The position numbers were made by a program, and so were the translations under genes. A stretch of 64,000 bases of DNA, from positions 444,377 through 508,376 of the forward strand of contig JAFEMH010001244.1 in NCBI GenBank assembly GCA_022495995.1, in the 5' to 3' direction. The notes under the pieces were generated by a model, which saw only the letters and a program-made list of their open reading frames with translations, was not told the origin of the DNA and made no database searches. Source of the DNA: Adenophora triphylla var. japonica (lineage: Eukaryota > Streptophyta > Magnoliopsida > Asterales > Campanulaceae). This document shows positions 55,178 to 64,000 of this stretch, piece after piece; position 1 is the stretch's first letter, and each line of letters begins with the position of its first letter.

Positions 55178-56815
55178 ATGGTGACTTCAGATGGACATGT
55201 ATCTGAAGCCTCGCTTGGGCATGAGGCTGTGAACAACAACACCAATGCAAACGCTGGAAATCTCAACATCAATACTGATAACACCAATCTGCCTCCTCCC
55301 CCACCAAATCGCCCTCACGGTAGAGCAACGCGCTCTACCAGTGTTGTTGATGGCAGAGGGTTGCCGGACACAAGAAGAGGAAAACTCCATATGGAGGGAC
55401 AAGGAGTTCCACCTCCTCCAAAACGTCCAGCTGGACAGGTTAACATTGGAAATAGGGCAGGTCCCTCAACCAATCCCATGAGCAAGAAGGAAATGATGTT
55501 GGAACGAGCCCAGATTCTGGCTGATTTGATAGCTATGGAGGAAGCAGAACAGGCTTACATACGTTCAGAAAGAGTGGCTCCCTCTCAAGTCTCCAACAGG
55601 CAGCAGGCCAGGAGTGCTAGGCCTAATGAGGGTGTTGGGTCAAAATGCTGATCAAAGGATGGTAGTCCGACCTCAATCACCTATCCATGTGCCGAGTAAT
55701 GACTTAAGGGCTAGCCTCACCAGGAATAGGGAGCAGGAGGCTCAATCAGATTTGAGAACGCATTTAGAGGCCAATAGAAGCCGACGTGGTTCCCCTGCCT
55801 GGACACAAAGATCAAGATCCCATAGGGACAGGAATGGGCGCAGGTCGCCTATAAGAGACGAGAGGCGCAGGCGCCAATCGTGGGTAATAGGCGCAGGTCG
55901 CCTACCAGAGATGATAGGCGTAGGTCGCCATAAAGGAATGACAGGCAAAGATCTCCAGTTCGGTCGGAAAGGGCTCATTCTCGTAGAGACAGGAGGAGTA
56001 GACAAATGACTCCACCCAGAAGCGAGGGCCAAAGGTCGAATGCTATTCCCCCTGTTGGAGAGGACAAACCTGATGCTAGGGAGTGGCTCCAGTGGAAGAG
56101 AAAGTTTGAGCAGTGGGAGAATGAAAGGAATAAGGATACTGGAAAGGTTGAACGAGTTGATTTTGCTCTTCGACCTCTATCCAAGGAGATGAGAGACAAT
56201 CGACCTCCTCCTAGTTTCAGATTGCCCCTATTGGAAAAGTACTCGGGGGCAACCAATGCCAAGAGTCACATAGCGCACCTGGAAGCCACGATGTGCTTTG
56301 TCGCCAATGAAGACGACAATATGTGCAAAGCCCTCATAAGCACACTCACAGGGGCAGCCTTGACGTGGTTCAATGGTTTGGCAGCTGGTAGCATAACCAC
56401 CTGGACATGTTTAAGAACAAAATTCCTAGATCGCTTCTCGACGGCTGGAGCTCGGAAAGTGACTGTCACCGATCTGAACAACTTGGTACAAGCGAAAAAT
56501 GAGAGCTCCATGAGCTACTTCACCAAGTTTAAAGAAATGGTTGACAAGATTGAAGAGGATCTCACTGACAGAGAGGTGATCAATTGCTTCCGAAGTGGTA
56601 TTTCCTCGGCAGACATGGATTATGAACTCACAGTTCGTACAGTCACAACTCGACAAGAGTTGTTCGAAAAGGTTTACAATGTCGCACTGGCCGAGGAAAG
56701 GAAGGAAAAGATAAATGGGAAAAGCCCCAAGGTGGAGGTTGCTGATGATAAGAAGGACTCCAACAAGAATGGAGGAAACAATAAAAATGGAAAGAACAGG
56801 ACAAGGGAGACATAG
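55178..56815 (+). pseudogene. Element E gag
   Basis: It starts MVTSDGHVSEASLGHE and goes through a proline-rich and Asn-rich part, ERAQILADLIAMEEAEQAYI, an Arg/Ser-rich part, then the gag core from 56006: REWLQWKRKFEQWENER, LPLLEKYSGATNAKSHIAH, GAALTWFNGLAAGSI, FLDRFSTAGARK and MSYFTKFKEMVDKIEEDL. It ends in an Asn/Lys-rich tail. Two frameshifts (about 55640 and 55990) and a stop at 56813 break it. Gag would form the particle. Confidence 0.88.
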
Positions 56816-57139
56816 AAGGTGCCCGAGACTTTCACTCCCCTAACGGTGAGTCGAACTGAAATCCTGAATGCAGTCGAGTTGGCTCCACCTGCCCCAATGA
56901 ACCCAGGCAACAAGTTCAGAAGGGACAACAGCAAATATTGTGATTACCACAAGGACACGGGTCACCTCACGGAGGATTGTTTAGGCTTGAAGCGCATAAT
57001 CCAAAGAATGGTCGAACAAGGAAGACTCGACGCATACGTGAAGAGGCCTCAAACTGGTGGAGGCAAGCGGCTGCGGGTGGACAACAAGGACCGAGGCAAC
57101 CTAGATCAACTTGGGGGTCATTACAGAGCAAGCCAGTAA
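56816..57139 (+). pseudogene. Element E gag C-terminus with CHHC-like zinc knuckle
   Basis: It continues in the gag frame after one stop. VPETFTPLTVSRTEIL and KFRRDNSKYCDYHKDTGHLT lead to EDC, a knuckle spaced as in Tat elements (C-x2-H-x4-H-x4-C). RIIQRMVEQGRLDAYV follows. A one-base loss near 57105 puts it out of frame with protease. Confidence 0.85.
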
Positions 57140-58100
57140 CACCGCCATCAAGCACAAAATTTTTCAACTCAATAAGGCCCCACATGTGCCTCCAAGGAGA
57201 GATGTCAGAGATGATATGATCAGCTTCTACCCCCATGAGTTGGCAACCAATATGGCTGCTAGGGAGCAAGTTCTCGTCATCCCAGGTCTCATAGACGGAT
57301 GTACGACGAGCAGACTCTTAGTCGACACGGGGGCCTGCAAGGACATTTTATTCTACAAAACTTTCCAGGAGATGGGACTTAATGATGAGCAGCTTGAAAG
57401 GTATGATGGCAGGTTGGAGGGCTTCACCAACCATCGAGTTGACGCTAAAGGACAGATTGAGCTCGACGTCGATCTTGGCCAGCACCCCCACAGGGTAGTA
57501 TCGAAGGTACAATTTATTGTGATAGATGTGAACAGTGATTACGCTGCTATACTTGGCATTCCAGGTCAGGTCGCGCTTGGAATGGTAGCATCAATCCCTC
57601 ACCAGCGAGTCAAGTTCCCCACACCTGCCGGAGTAGGCTGCGTACAAGGCACAGCTCGAGCCTACCTGGATCATGTCCTTTGGGAGAGAAAGAAGGGAGA
57701 GCTAGAGATTGAGACGACAGATGGTTATTTAAAGCTGTCCCAGTCAGTCACCAAAACTACTCGACTCTCAACAATCACCAATGTGGAGGAGTCGACCTAT
57801 CGCTCAAATGACGAGGTCATGATTGAGTCGACACGTCACTCTGAAACCACAGAGGTCGATCCAGATGTAGTTATGGTCGACCAAGTCCTCATAGGCAACC
57901 TATGCCTCCAGATCGACAATAACTCGGGGGCCACCACCACCACCAGCGAGGTTGCAGATAAGCTGGATGATATGATAGCAGAAGCTCCACACCTGGGGGC
58001 CGAGGAGAGACAAAGGGTCAGAGAAATCATCATTGAAACCCTGCAGTTCAGAGATGGTCCAGAGTTAGAGGCTGTGGATGAGCTAGAGTCAGTAATCACT
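57111..58100 (+). pseudogene. Element E protease and linker
   Basis: FYPHELATNMAAREQVLVIP precedes LLVDTGACKDILFYKTF, the aspartic protease site DTG. FTNHRVDAKGQIELDVDL and YAAILGIPGQVALGMVASIP carry the second conserved half. The linker has VMVDQVLIGNLCLQIDN and an acidic helix. This is the start of a 484-codon uninterrupted frame reaching RT. Confidence 0.9.
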
Positions 58101-58979
58101 AACCCTTCCCACCCCGACCAAAAAATTCAAATTGGAAAGCAGCTATCTGTCGAGGAGCGAGCAGAAATCATTGAGCTACTCAAGGAGAGTAATGACGTCT
58201 TCGCATGGAGAGTAGAAGACATGAGGGGAATCAAGGAAGAGGTCGCCGTTCACCGACTTGAAGTCAACCCGACCATAAAGCCTAGACCCCAAAAATTGAG
58301 AAGTTTTGCTCGTGATAAGGAGGAAGCCATAAAAACTGAGGTACAAAAAATTTTAAGTGCAGGGATAATCAAGGAGGCCACTCACACAACGTGGTTGGCC
58401 AATGTGGTCATGGTGAAGAAATCAAATGGCAAATGGCGGATGTGTGTCGACTTCACCACTCTAAATCTTGCCTGCCCGAAGGACAGCTATCCTCTTCCAA
58501 GAATCGACAAACTAGTTGATTCTATTGCCGGTCACTCCACCCTCAGCTTCCTCGATGCTTATTAAGGATACCACCAGATTAAGATGCACGAAGATGACAT
58601 TGTGAAAACAGCTTTCCAAGTAGCTGGAGGCATCTACTGCTATAACATGATGCCCTTTGGATTGAAGAATGCATGGGCGACTTATCAAAGAATGGTGAAC
58701 AAAGTCTTTGCCTCTCAAATTGGCCGAAACATGGAGGCCTACGTCGATGATATGGTCATCAAAACAAAGACTGGACGTCACGTGGTCGACCTAAAGGAAA
58801 CGTTTGCCAATTTAAGAGCAAACGACATGAAGCTCAACCCTAGCAAGTGTGTCTTTGGTGTAGCTGCTGGAAAGTTCCTTGGATTTATGGTATCTCAGCG
58901 AGGTATAGAAGCTAACCCGAAGAAGATCAAGGCTCTAGTTGACATGAAAGAGCTGACCAGTATAAAGGAGATGCAGTGA
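58101..58979 (+). pseudogene. Element E reverse transcriptase
   Basis: VEDMRGIKEEVAVHRLEVNP, FARDKEEAIKTEVQKIL, GKWRMCVDFTTLNLACPKDS and STLSFLDAY are followed by a TAA at 58562 (Ser in D), then GYHQIKM, MPFGLKNAWATYQRMVN and EAYVDDMVIKTKTG with the catalytic YVDD. QRGIEANPKKIKALVDMKE is thumb. A TGA at 58977 replaces the Cys seen in D. The frame is otherwise intact. Confidence 0.92.
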
Positions 58980-59900
58980 CTTAACGACAGGGTGGCAGCT
59001 CTTGGCCGCTTCATATCTAAGTCAGCAGAGAGGTCTCTCCCCTTCTTCAAAGCGTTGAGGGGGACGAAAAATTTTGAATGGATGACCGAATGTCATTCGT
59101 CGTTCCAACAGCTGAAGGATTACCTCGCTACTCCACCTCTCCTGAGTAGCCCGACCACTGGCGAAACGTTGTTTGTGTATCTATTTGTGAAAGACAAGTC
59201 AGTTGCAGCGGTCTTGATTAAAGAAGAGGAAGGTCTTCAAAAGCCAGTATACTACATCAGCAAAGCCTTATCAGATGTGCGGAAGCGAGGTATTACAATG
59301 CTTTGAGAAGGTTGCCGATGCTCTAGTCGTAGCTTCAAGGAAGGCTGCGAGCTTATTTCTTGGCTCACCCTATCGTAGTCTTGACTAATGCACCATTGAG
59401 AAAAATATTACACAAGCCGGAGAGTTCGGGTTGGCGCTCAATTGGTCAATTGCCCTTCTTGAATTTGACATTGAGTATAGACCTCGAAAGGCGGCGAAGG
59501 CTCAAGCTCTAGCAGATTTCTTGAGTCGAGCTTACGTTCACCAAGGAAGACGGCGAACGGCCCGAGCTCCAAAAGAGAAAACTAAAGGGAAAGAGACGAG
59601 TCCCGGGTCGACACCGGCCTACCCGACGATTGTTGGAAGGTCTACTCGAGATGGGTCGGCGACCAAGAATAGCGATGGAGGCTGGGATAGTGCTAATTGA
59701 ACCGAGAATGCGGGACGGTGTACGAGGAGTCACTAAGGTTCAAGTTCGATGCTTCCAACACCAGGATGAATACGAAGCCTTGATAGCAGCCATAGAATAC
59801 GCCAAGTGTTTTGGAGCGACTAAAATCATGGCTTATTGTGATTCCCAGCGATAGTCAACCGAGGTCGGGCGAGTACGAGGTGCTTAGTTCCACTCGATCA
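58980..59900 (+). pseudogene. Element E RNase H
   Basis: RVAALGRFISKSAERSLPFF and the connection region (QKPVYYISKALSDV) are followed by frameshifted sequence, then EFDIEYRPRKAAKAQALADF, a DGSATKNSDG start of RNase H and YEALIAAIEYAKCFGATKIM with the catalytic Glu. YCDSQR ends at a frameshift. It has more indels than RT. Confidence 0.85.
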
Positions 59901-61351
59901 AATCTTTGCGACTGGTGAAGGAGCTAATAAAGGATTTGGAATTGCAGGAGATTCAGAGGATTGGAAGGGAAGACAACGAGCTAGCCGACCTCCTCTCGAA
60001 ATTAGCCACTTCGGATGAGCCACATGAAGAGCCCATCTCTTTCCTCGAAAATCCGGCTTATGAGAGAATAAAAATCCGATGTGTAGAGGACACTTCAAGA
60101 AATTGGGCTTATGGGAAGTGTTGGATAGAAGAAATGAAGGCGTACATAGAAAGTGGCGAGGCGCACGATGACGAGAAAAAAGCTCGAGCAATCAAAAGAA
60201 AGCTCAGAGATACGTCATTCAAGGAGGCAATGCATTCGAAAGATCCTACACTCGACCATTGCTAAAGTGCATCCACCCTTAAGAGGTTGCCCTATTGATA
60301 CATGAAGTACACGGTGGGATTTGTGGCGGACACCGGGGGCGGGACTCTTGCTGACAAGTTAATCACTTTGGGGTACTACTGGCCGCACATGAGAGCTGAT
60401 ACTCATAACTTTGTTCAACAATGTGATCAATGCCAAAGGTTTGCCAACTTACCTCATATGCCTACCACCGAGCAGACTCTAGTGATTGCAACTTGGCTAT
60501 TTGACATGTGGGGTGTCGACTTGATTGGACCCTTCCCTCCCGCCCGAGGAAATTGCAAGTATGTGATCATTGCCATAGATTACTTCACTAAATGGGTTGA
60601 GTCCAAACCATTAGCTCGCATCACAGAGGAGAATGCTATCAACTTCATTCACGATTTCATTTGGTGTCAGTTTGGTTTTCCTCGAGCCATAGTATCAGAC
60701 AACGGACTGCAGTTCTCCAGAGCCTTCAAAGCAGAGATGAATCGGGTAGGGATCAAGCATTGGCAATCTTCTGTCGCGTATCCTCAAGGAAATGGGCAAG
60801 CTGAAGCAGCGAATAAACTTGTCCTATCTTCACTCAAGACGGGCCTCGTAGGTCGACGCAACAACTAGTTGGACGAACTCCCCCTTGCTCTTTGGGCTGT
60901 TCGCACAACCACTCGGGGGCCTACGGGGGAAACCCCATTCGCTCTAACATATGGATCAGAGGCCATGGCACCTGCTGAGCTCAGATTCCCTACTGCTAGA
61001 GTGACTTTCTTTGATCAAGAGCAGAATGACACCAACAGATTGATCGACCTTGATTTAATCGACGAGAAGCGAGACACGGCCTACCTTCGAATGGTTAACT
61101 ACAAGCAGCGAACTAAAAGTTACCACGACAAGAAGGTCAAGTCGAGATCATTCCAAGTAGGAGATCATGTATTGAGAAAGATCGAAGCAACGGGAAGAAG
61201 AACTCAGCATAACAAGCTATCTCCTAATTGGGAAGGTCCTTACATAGTTACTCGAATTGTCAAAGAGGGGACCTACATGATTGCTCATCCTGATGGTGAA
61301 GAGTTGAAACATCCTTGGCACGCCACTCACCTCATCAAGTATTACTTCTAG
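59901..61351 (+). pseudogene. Element E integrase
   Basis: After RNase H's end (EIQRIGREDNELADLLSKLA), the zinc finger has a HEVHGGICGGH-like stretch (out of frame) and QCDQCQRFANLP. The core has MWGVDLIGPFPPARGNCKYV, YFTKWVESKPLARI, IVSDNGLQF (second Asp) and PQGNGQAEAANK (Glu). A TGG to TAG at 60866 precedes LDELPLALWAVRTTT. The end has FQVGDHVLRKIEATG, NWEGPYIVTRI and HLIKYYF with the stop at 61349. Nearly complete. Confidence 0.92.
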
Positions 61352-61469
61352 TTTTCAACTTCCAAGTTCAAGCTTGTCCTAGCTCTAGTTTTCAGATTGA
61401 TCTAAACGTTTCCCTACTTCAATAAAAATTGCACCTTTGTTCAACCCAACACTGTGTAACACTAACTTC

Positions 61470-61880
61470 AACGAGCTCGACTCATAGTCAGCTTTGTTTT
61501 AAACAAGCTCGATTCTTAATCAGCTTCGTTCATGCAAAACAAGTCTGACCCTTAGTCGACTTTGTTCTAACAAGCTGACTCTTAGTCAGCTTTGCTTTAA
61601 CAAGCTCGATTCTTAATCAGCTTCGTTCATCTAAACAAGTCCGACTCTTAGTCGACTTCGTTCTAACAAACTCGACTCTTAGTCAGTCTGTTCTAGTTTA
61701 GCTCGATTCTCAATCAGCTTCACTCCTTAAAACAAGTCCGACCTAGGGTCGACTTTGTTCAAATAAGCTCGACCCTTGGTCAGCTTTGATGAGATGAACA
61801 GGATCGACTCTTAGTCAATCTTGTTACCAAAAACCATGCAAATCAAAGGTCGACTGAACCTTTACAGGATAAGTCGACCT
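61470..61880. repeat. Minisatellite after pol of element E, 97-bp three-part units
   Basis: AGCTCGATTCT recurs at 61506, 61603 and 61700, exactly 97 bp apart. Each unit has three sub-units with GATTCTTAATCAGC, CGACTCTTAGTCGAC and GACTCTTAGTCAGC. Most sub-units hold an inverted repeat GACT-CTT-AGTC. The remaining 61352-61469 and 61881-62132 show nothing else. Confidence 0.85.
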
Positions 61881-62132
61881 TAGTCTTAGGGTGGCTCATT
61901 TGCCCTACTATATCTAGCTCGACACTTACATCAAAAGCATACAACATGCAAAAAAGAGAGGTCAGCTAAGATTAAACATAATTAAGTCTCCCAAAGTGGG
62001 CCAAGACTTAGACAAATAAAGTTACAAAAAGTATTATGCCTCCAAAAAAACAGGGCCAAGGCATTCAAGTTTAAAGAACAAAAAAGCAAATAATTTTGAG
62101 GCTTGTTCCATTACACAAAAGTTCATCAAAAA

Positions 62133-63776
62133 TCAAACAGCTTGATCAGAGGCATTGGGGTCATCATCAGCAGCTCGAAGTTCATTAACTGGATCATGTT
62201 GCTGAGGGTCTAAAGGTTTACCCGACTCTGAATATACCCGCTCATTTTCTTCTTCCATAGTGTCGGCATCCTCAAGCTCTTGCAAGATGACATCGAAGTT
62301 CCTTTCAACAATCTCGGGGGCCACCCACGGTTCACTACCATCCTCTTTGTCTTCTTGAGCAATGAAGGCTAGGTCGTTCTCAAGATAAGGAACGAGCGAG
62401 TGACCCCTACGAGTTGCCATGTCGTACTGGGATTCAGAGAACCAACGAGCTAATTGCTCGATGGTAACTGTAGTTGTTGAATCCACCAGTGCTCGACGCG
62501 CCATATGTCTTTTGCCTACCTCCAGAAAATCCTGCGCCTTGGCCATGATGGTATTTATAGTATTCATCGCCCTCTTTCAATTGATCAATGGCAGCTTCAG
62601 CAGCATCCTTAGCAGCAGCAGTAACAGCGACCTGAAGGTCTTCTTGCCATTTTCCCCGTTTAAGTCGACGCTCTTCCTGCAGCTCGACCAGGAAGGTATC
62701 CTTATCCTTCAACAGTTTGGAAACTGTTGCCAGCTCCGTCTTGGTTTTCTCCAACTCCTTCTTCTCAGCATCTCTCTCTACCTTTGCCTCCTTGAGCTTG
62801 GACTCAGCAGCTTCAAGATCTACCAGGGCTTTCTTCTTGACCATCTCCATGGCGTCATATGAGTTATCCAAGTCATTGAATTTCTCTCTTAGCTCAGACA
62901 GCTCTTGGGACTTCTTGGATAAGTCCTTAAGAGCCTGCCTCTCCCTCTCAATGGAGGCCCTCCAAGAGCATTTAACTTGCTCGACCATAGTAAGATTCTG
63001 CATCAAAGGAAATCAGAGAAGAGTTAGCTCGGAAGTCAAGTTGGTCGAGTAAAAGAACAAGCGACTAGACTGAAAAGGAAAGTGAAAAATTACCTCACAA
63101 TGAGCCATCCCAGAGCGAGCTGAGAATTCCTCGGGGGTGATCCCCTTATCAGCAAAATGAGCTAGGAGGTCGACATCTATTGCCCTCCTAACAATAACTT
63201 GGCCCAGGCTCATATCGGGGTAACGGCGGCTCAAGCTGTTGACCCCTGCTAGTGGAGGAACGTCACTCAACCTCCTCATCTTTTCATCAAGAGACTCTTT
63301 GCTAGGGGGAGAGGAGGTTGGTGGAGGCAATTGGCTCGAAGACACAGACTTTCCCTTCTCAGATCGAGACCTCTTCTTCGAGCTCAGAGGACGATCGTCA
63401 TCATCTTCCTCCATGTCATCATCATCAACATTGACAACCTGTAAAGGGCTAACCCCCGCCATCCTAGCTCCAGAGGTCTCCACATTGGCATCTTGAATTG
63501 GGTCGGAGCTCAGACTTGCCCTAACTGACCTTTGGGACTCGTCACCCCCTTCATTAGCGTCATTTGATTGGGTACCACTCTGCAAAGGGTCTTCCAGCTC
63601 GACCTCTTCCATTGGGATCATCCCAGCAACATCCTTTGGGAGCAGATTGTTCCTCGCATCAGCTTCTCTCTCTCTGCTCGCCTTAGCATTGGCAGCCCCA
63701 TGAGCTCTCTTGGCTTTCTTCTTATCAGAAACTCCAACGATGTGCACCATATTCGCTTCTTGTTCGGGAGTCAAAA
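62133..63776 (-). pseudogene. Antisense gene of element E (3' exons)
   Basis: The exon at 63776-63094 has KKKAKRAHGAANAKASRERE, an acidic run (VVNVDDDDMEEDDDD), SSKKRSRSEKGK, a proline/serine part and LSDVPPLAGVNSLSRRYPD...DLLAHFADKGITPEEF (matched in D). An intron at 63093-62998 follows. The next exon is a long coiled coil (SIERERQALKDLSKKSQELS onward) and ends with ARWFSESQYDMATRRGHSLV and an acidic tail, stop at 62133. One frameshift near 62565. The N-terminal domain lies beyond the window. Basic and acidic runs suggest a nuclear protein; the function is unknown. Confidence 0.65.
62998..63093 (-). other. Intron in the antisense gene of element E
   Basis: Minus-strand donor GTGAG|GTAATTTTTC at 63093 and acceptor TTTGATGCAG|AATC at 62998, with a pyrimidine-rich end. 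96 bp. Its retention would lead to a stop within the intron. In D the reading is lost at the same point. Confidence 0.7.
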
Positions 63777-64000
63777 CTACACGACATCAAAGTAATCAAG
63801 TGTTAGCTCGGCAATTCAAAACAGTTCTATGTACGAGCTAAACAGTTCTACGTACGAACAAACAATTGGCGAGGTAATTGATACAATTCAAAGCAGTTCT
63901 ATGTACGAATTAACTAATTCTACATACGAGCAGGCAATTTGATAAGTACAGAGTTGCAATTCGAAATAGTTCTATGTACGAGCTAACTAGTTCTATATAC
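63777..64000. repeat. Intron sequence with about 72-bp tandem repeats
   Basis: It follows (on the plus strand) an acceptor-like TGTCGTGTAG for the antisense gene. CAGTTCTATGTACG recurs at 63822, 63894 and 63968 with steps of 72-74 bp, and a half-unit TTCTA(C/T)(G/A)TACGA lies in between. It runs to the window edge. Confidence 0.65.

Larger units (their letters stand above)
54472..64000 (+). mobile_element. Element E: Tat-like Ty3/gypsy element, right end outside window
   Basis: The order is LTR, primer site, gag, protease, RT, RNase H, integrase, minisatellite and antisense gene. It is the best-preserved coding region in the window, with a 484-codon open stretch across protease and RT. Homologous to D along its whole length. 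The 3' LTR is not in the window. Confidence 0.88.

Overview
The window is plant nuclear DNA made almost entirely of nested Ty3/gypsy LTR retrotransposons. Evidence for a plant host: chromovirus integrase with a C-terminal chromodomain, two kinds of very large Tat-lineage elements with genes on the antisense strand, a Stowaway-type MITE, and nonsense changes of the TGG to TAG/TGA kind typical of methylated, silenced repeats. I see no ordinary host gene, rRNA or tRNA gene.

Layout. (A) A chromovirus (Del/Tekay-like) on the minus strand runs from the left edge to 22020, with its 5' LTR at 19489-22020. It is split by (B), a 15.8 kb minus-strand Tat-like element at 470-16253 with 5-bp target duplications AAGGT. 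(F) 22021-26046 is the 3' end of a plus-strand relative of A: the distal half of integrase, a chromodomain and a 3' LTR with an internal tandem duplication. 26047-26394 is AT-rich flank, followed by a 292-bp Stowaway MITE. (D) An old, heavily mutated plus-strand Tat-like element runs from 26730 to about 54471. It is split by (C), a 17.6 kb plus-strand Tat-like element at 29569-47162 with target duplications CCTAT. (E) A better-preserved relative of D starts with the LTR at 54472-55113 and leaves the window at its right edge. D and E share that one LTR.

B and C are diverged members of one group. Each has gag-pol on the sense strand and, between integrase and 3' LTR, two intron-bearing genes on the opposite strand (aORF1, aORF2), conserved in peptide motifs and in intron position. 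Both carry three copies of a hairpin-forming non-coding module, one just after pol and two before the 3' LTR. Both also carry paired palindromes 31-32 bp apart, upstream of the LTR TATA box and again upstream of the antisense genes. B has lost reverse transcriptase and RNase H but keeps integrase. D and E carry a different antisense gene in the same place (gypsy-type transposon/Transposase_28-like domain plus coiled coil), and higher-order minisatellites between the convergent gene ends.

The most interesting items are the paired palindromes shared by LTRs and antisense-gene promoters, the three-copy hairpin module, the spliced antisense genes, and the A/F junction, where one integrase is divided between two opposite-facing halves with nearly the same breakpoint. 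Almost every coding region is broken, so most are called pseudogenes. Element boundaries marked by target duplications (B, C) are firm; those of D and E are approximate.
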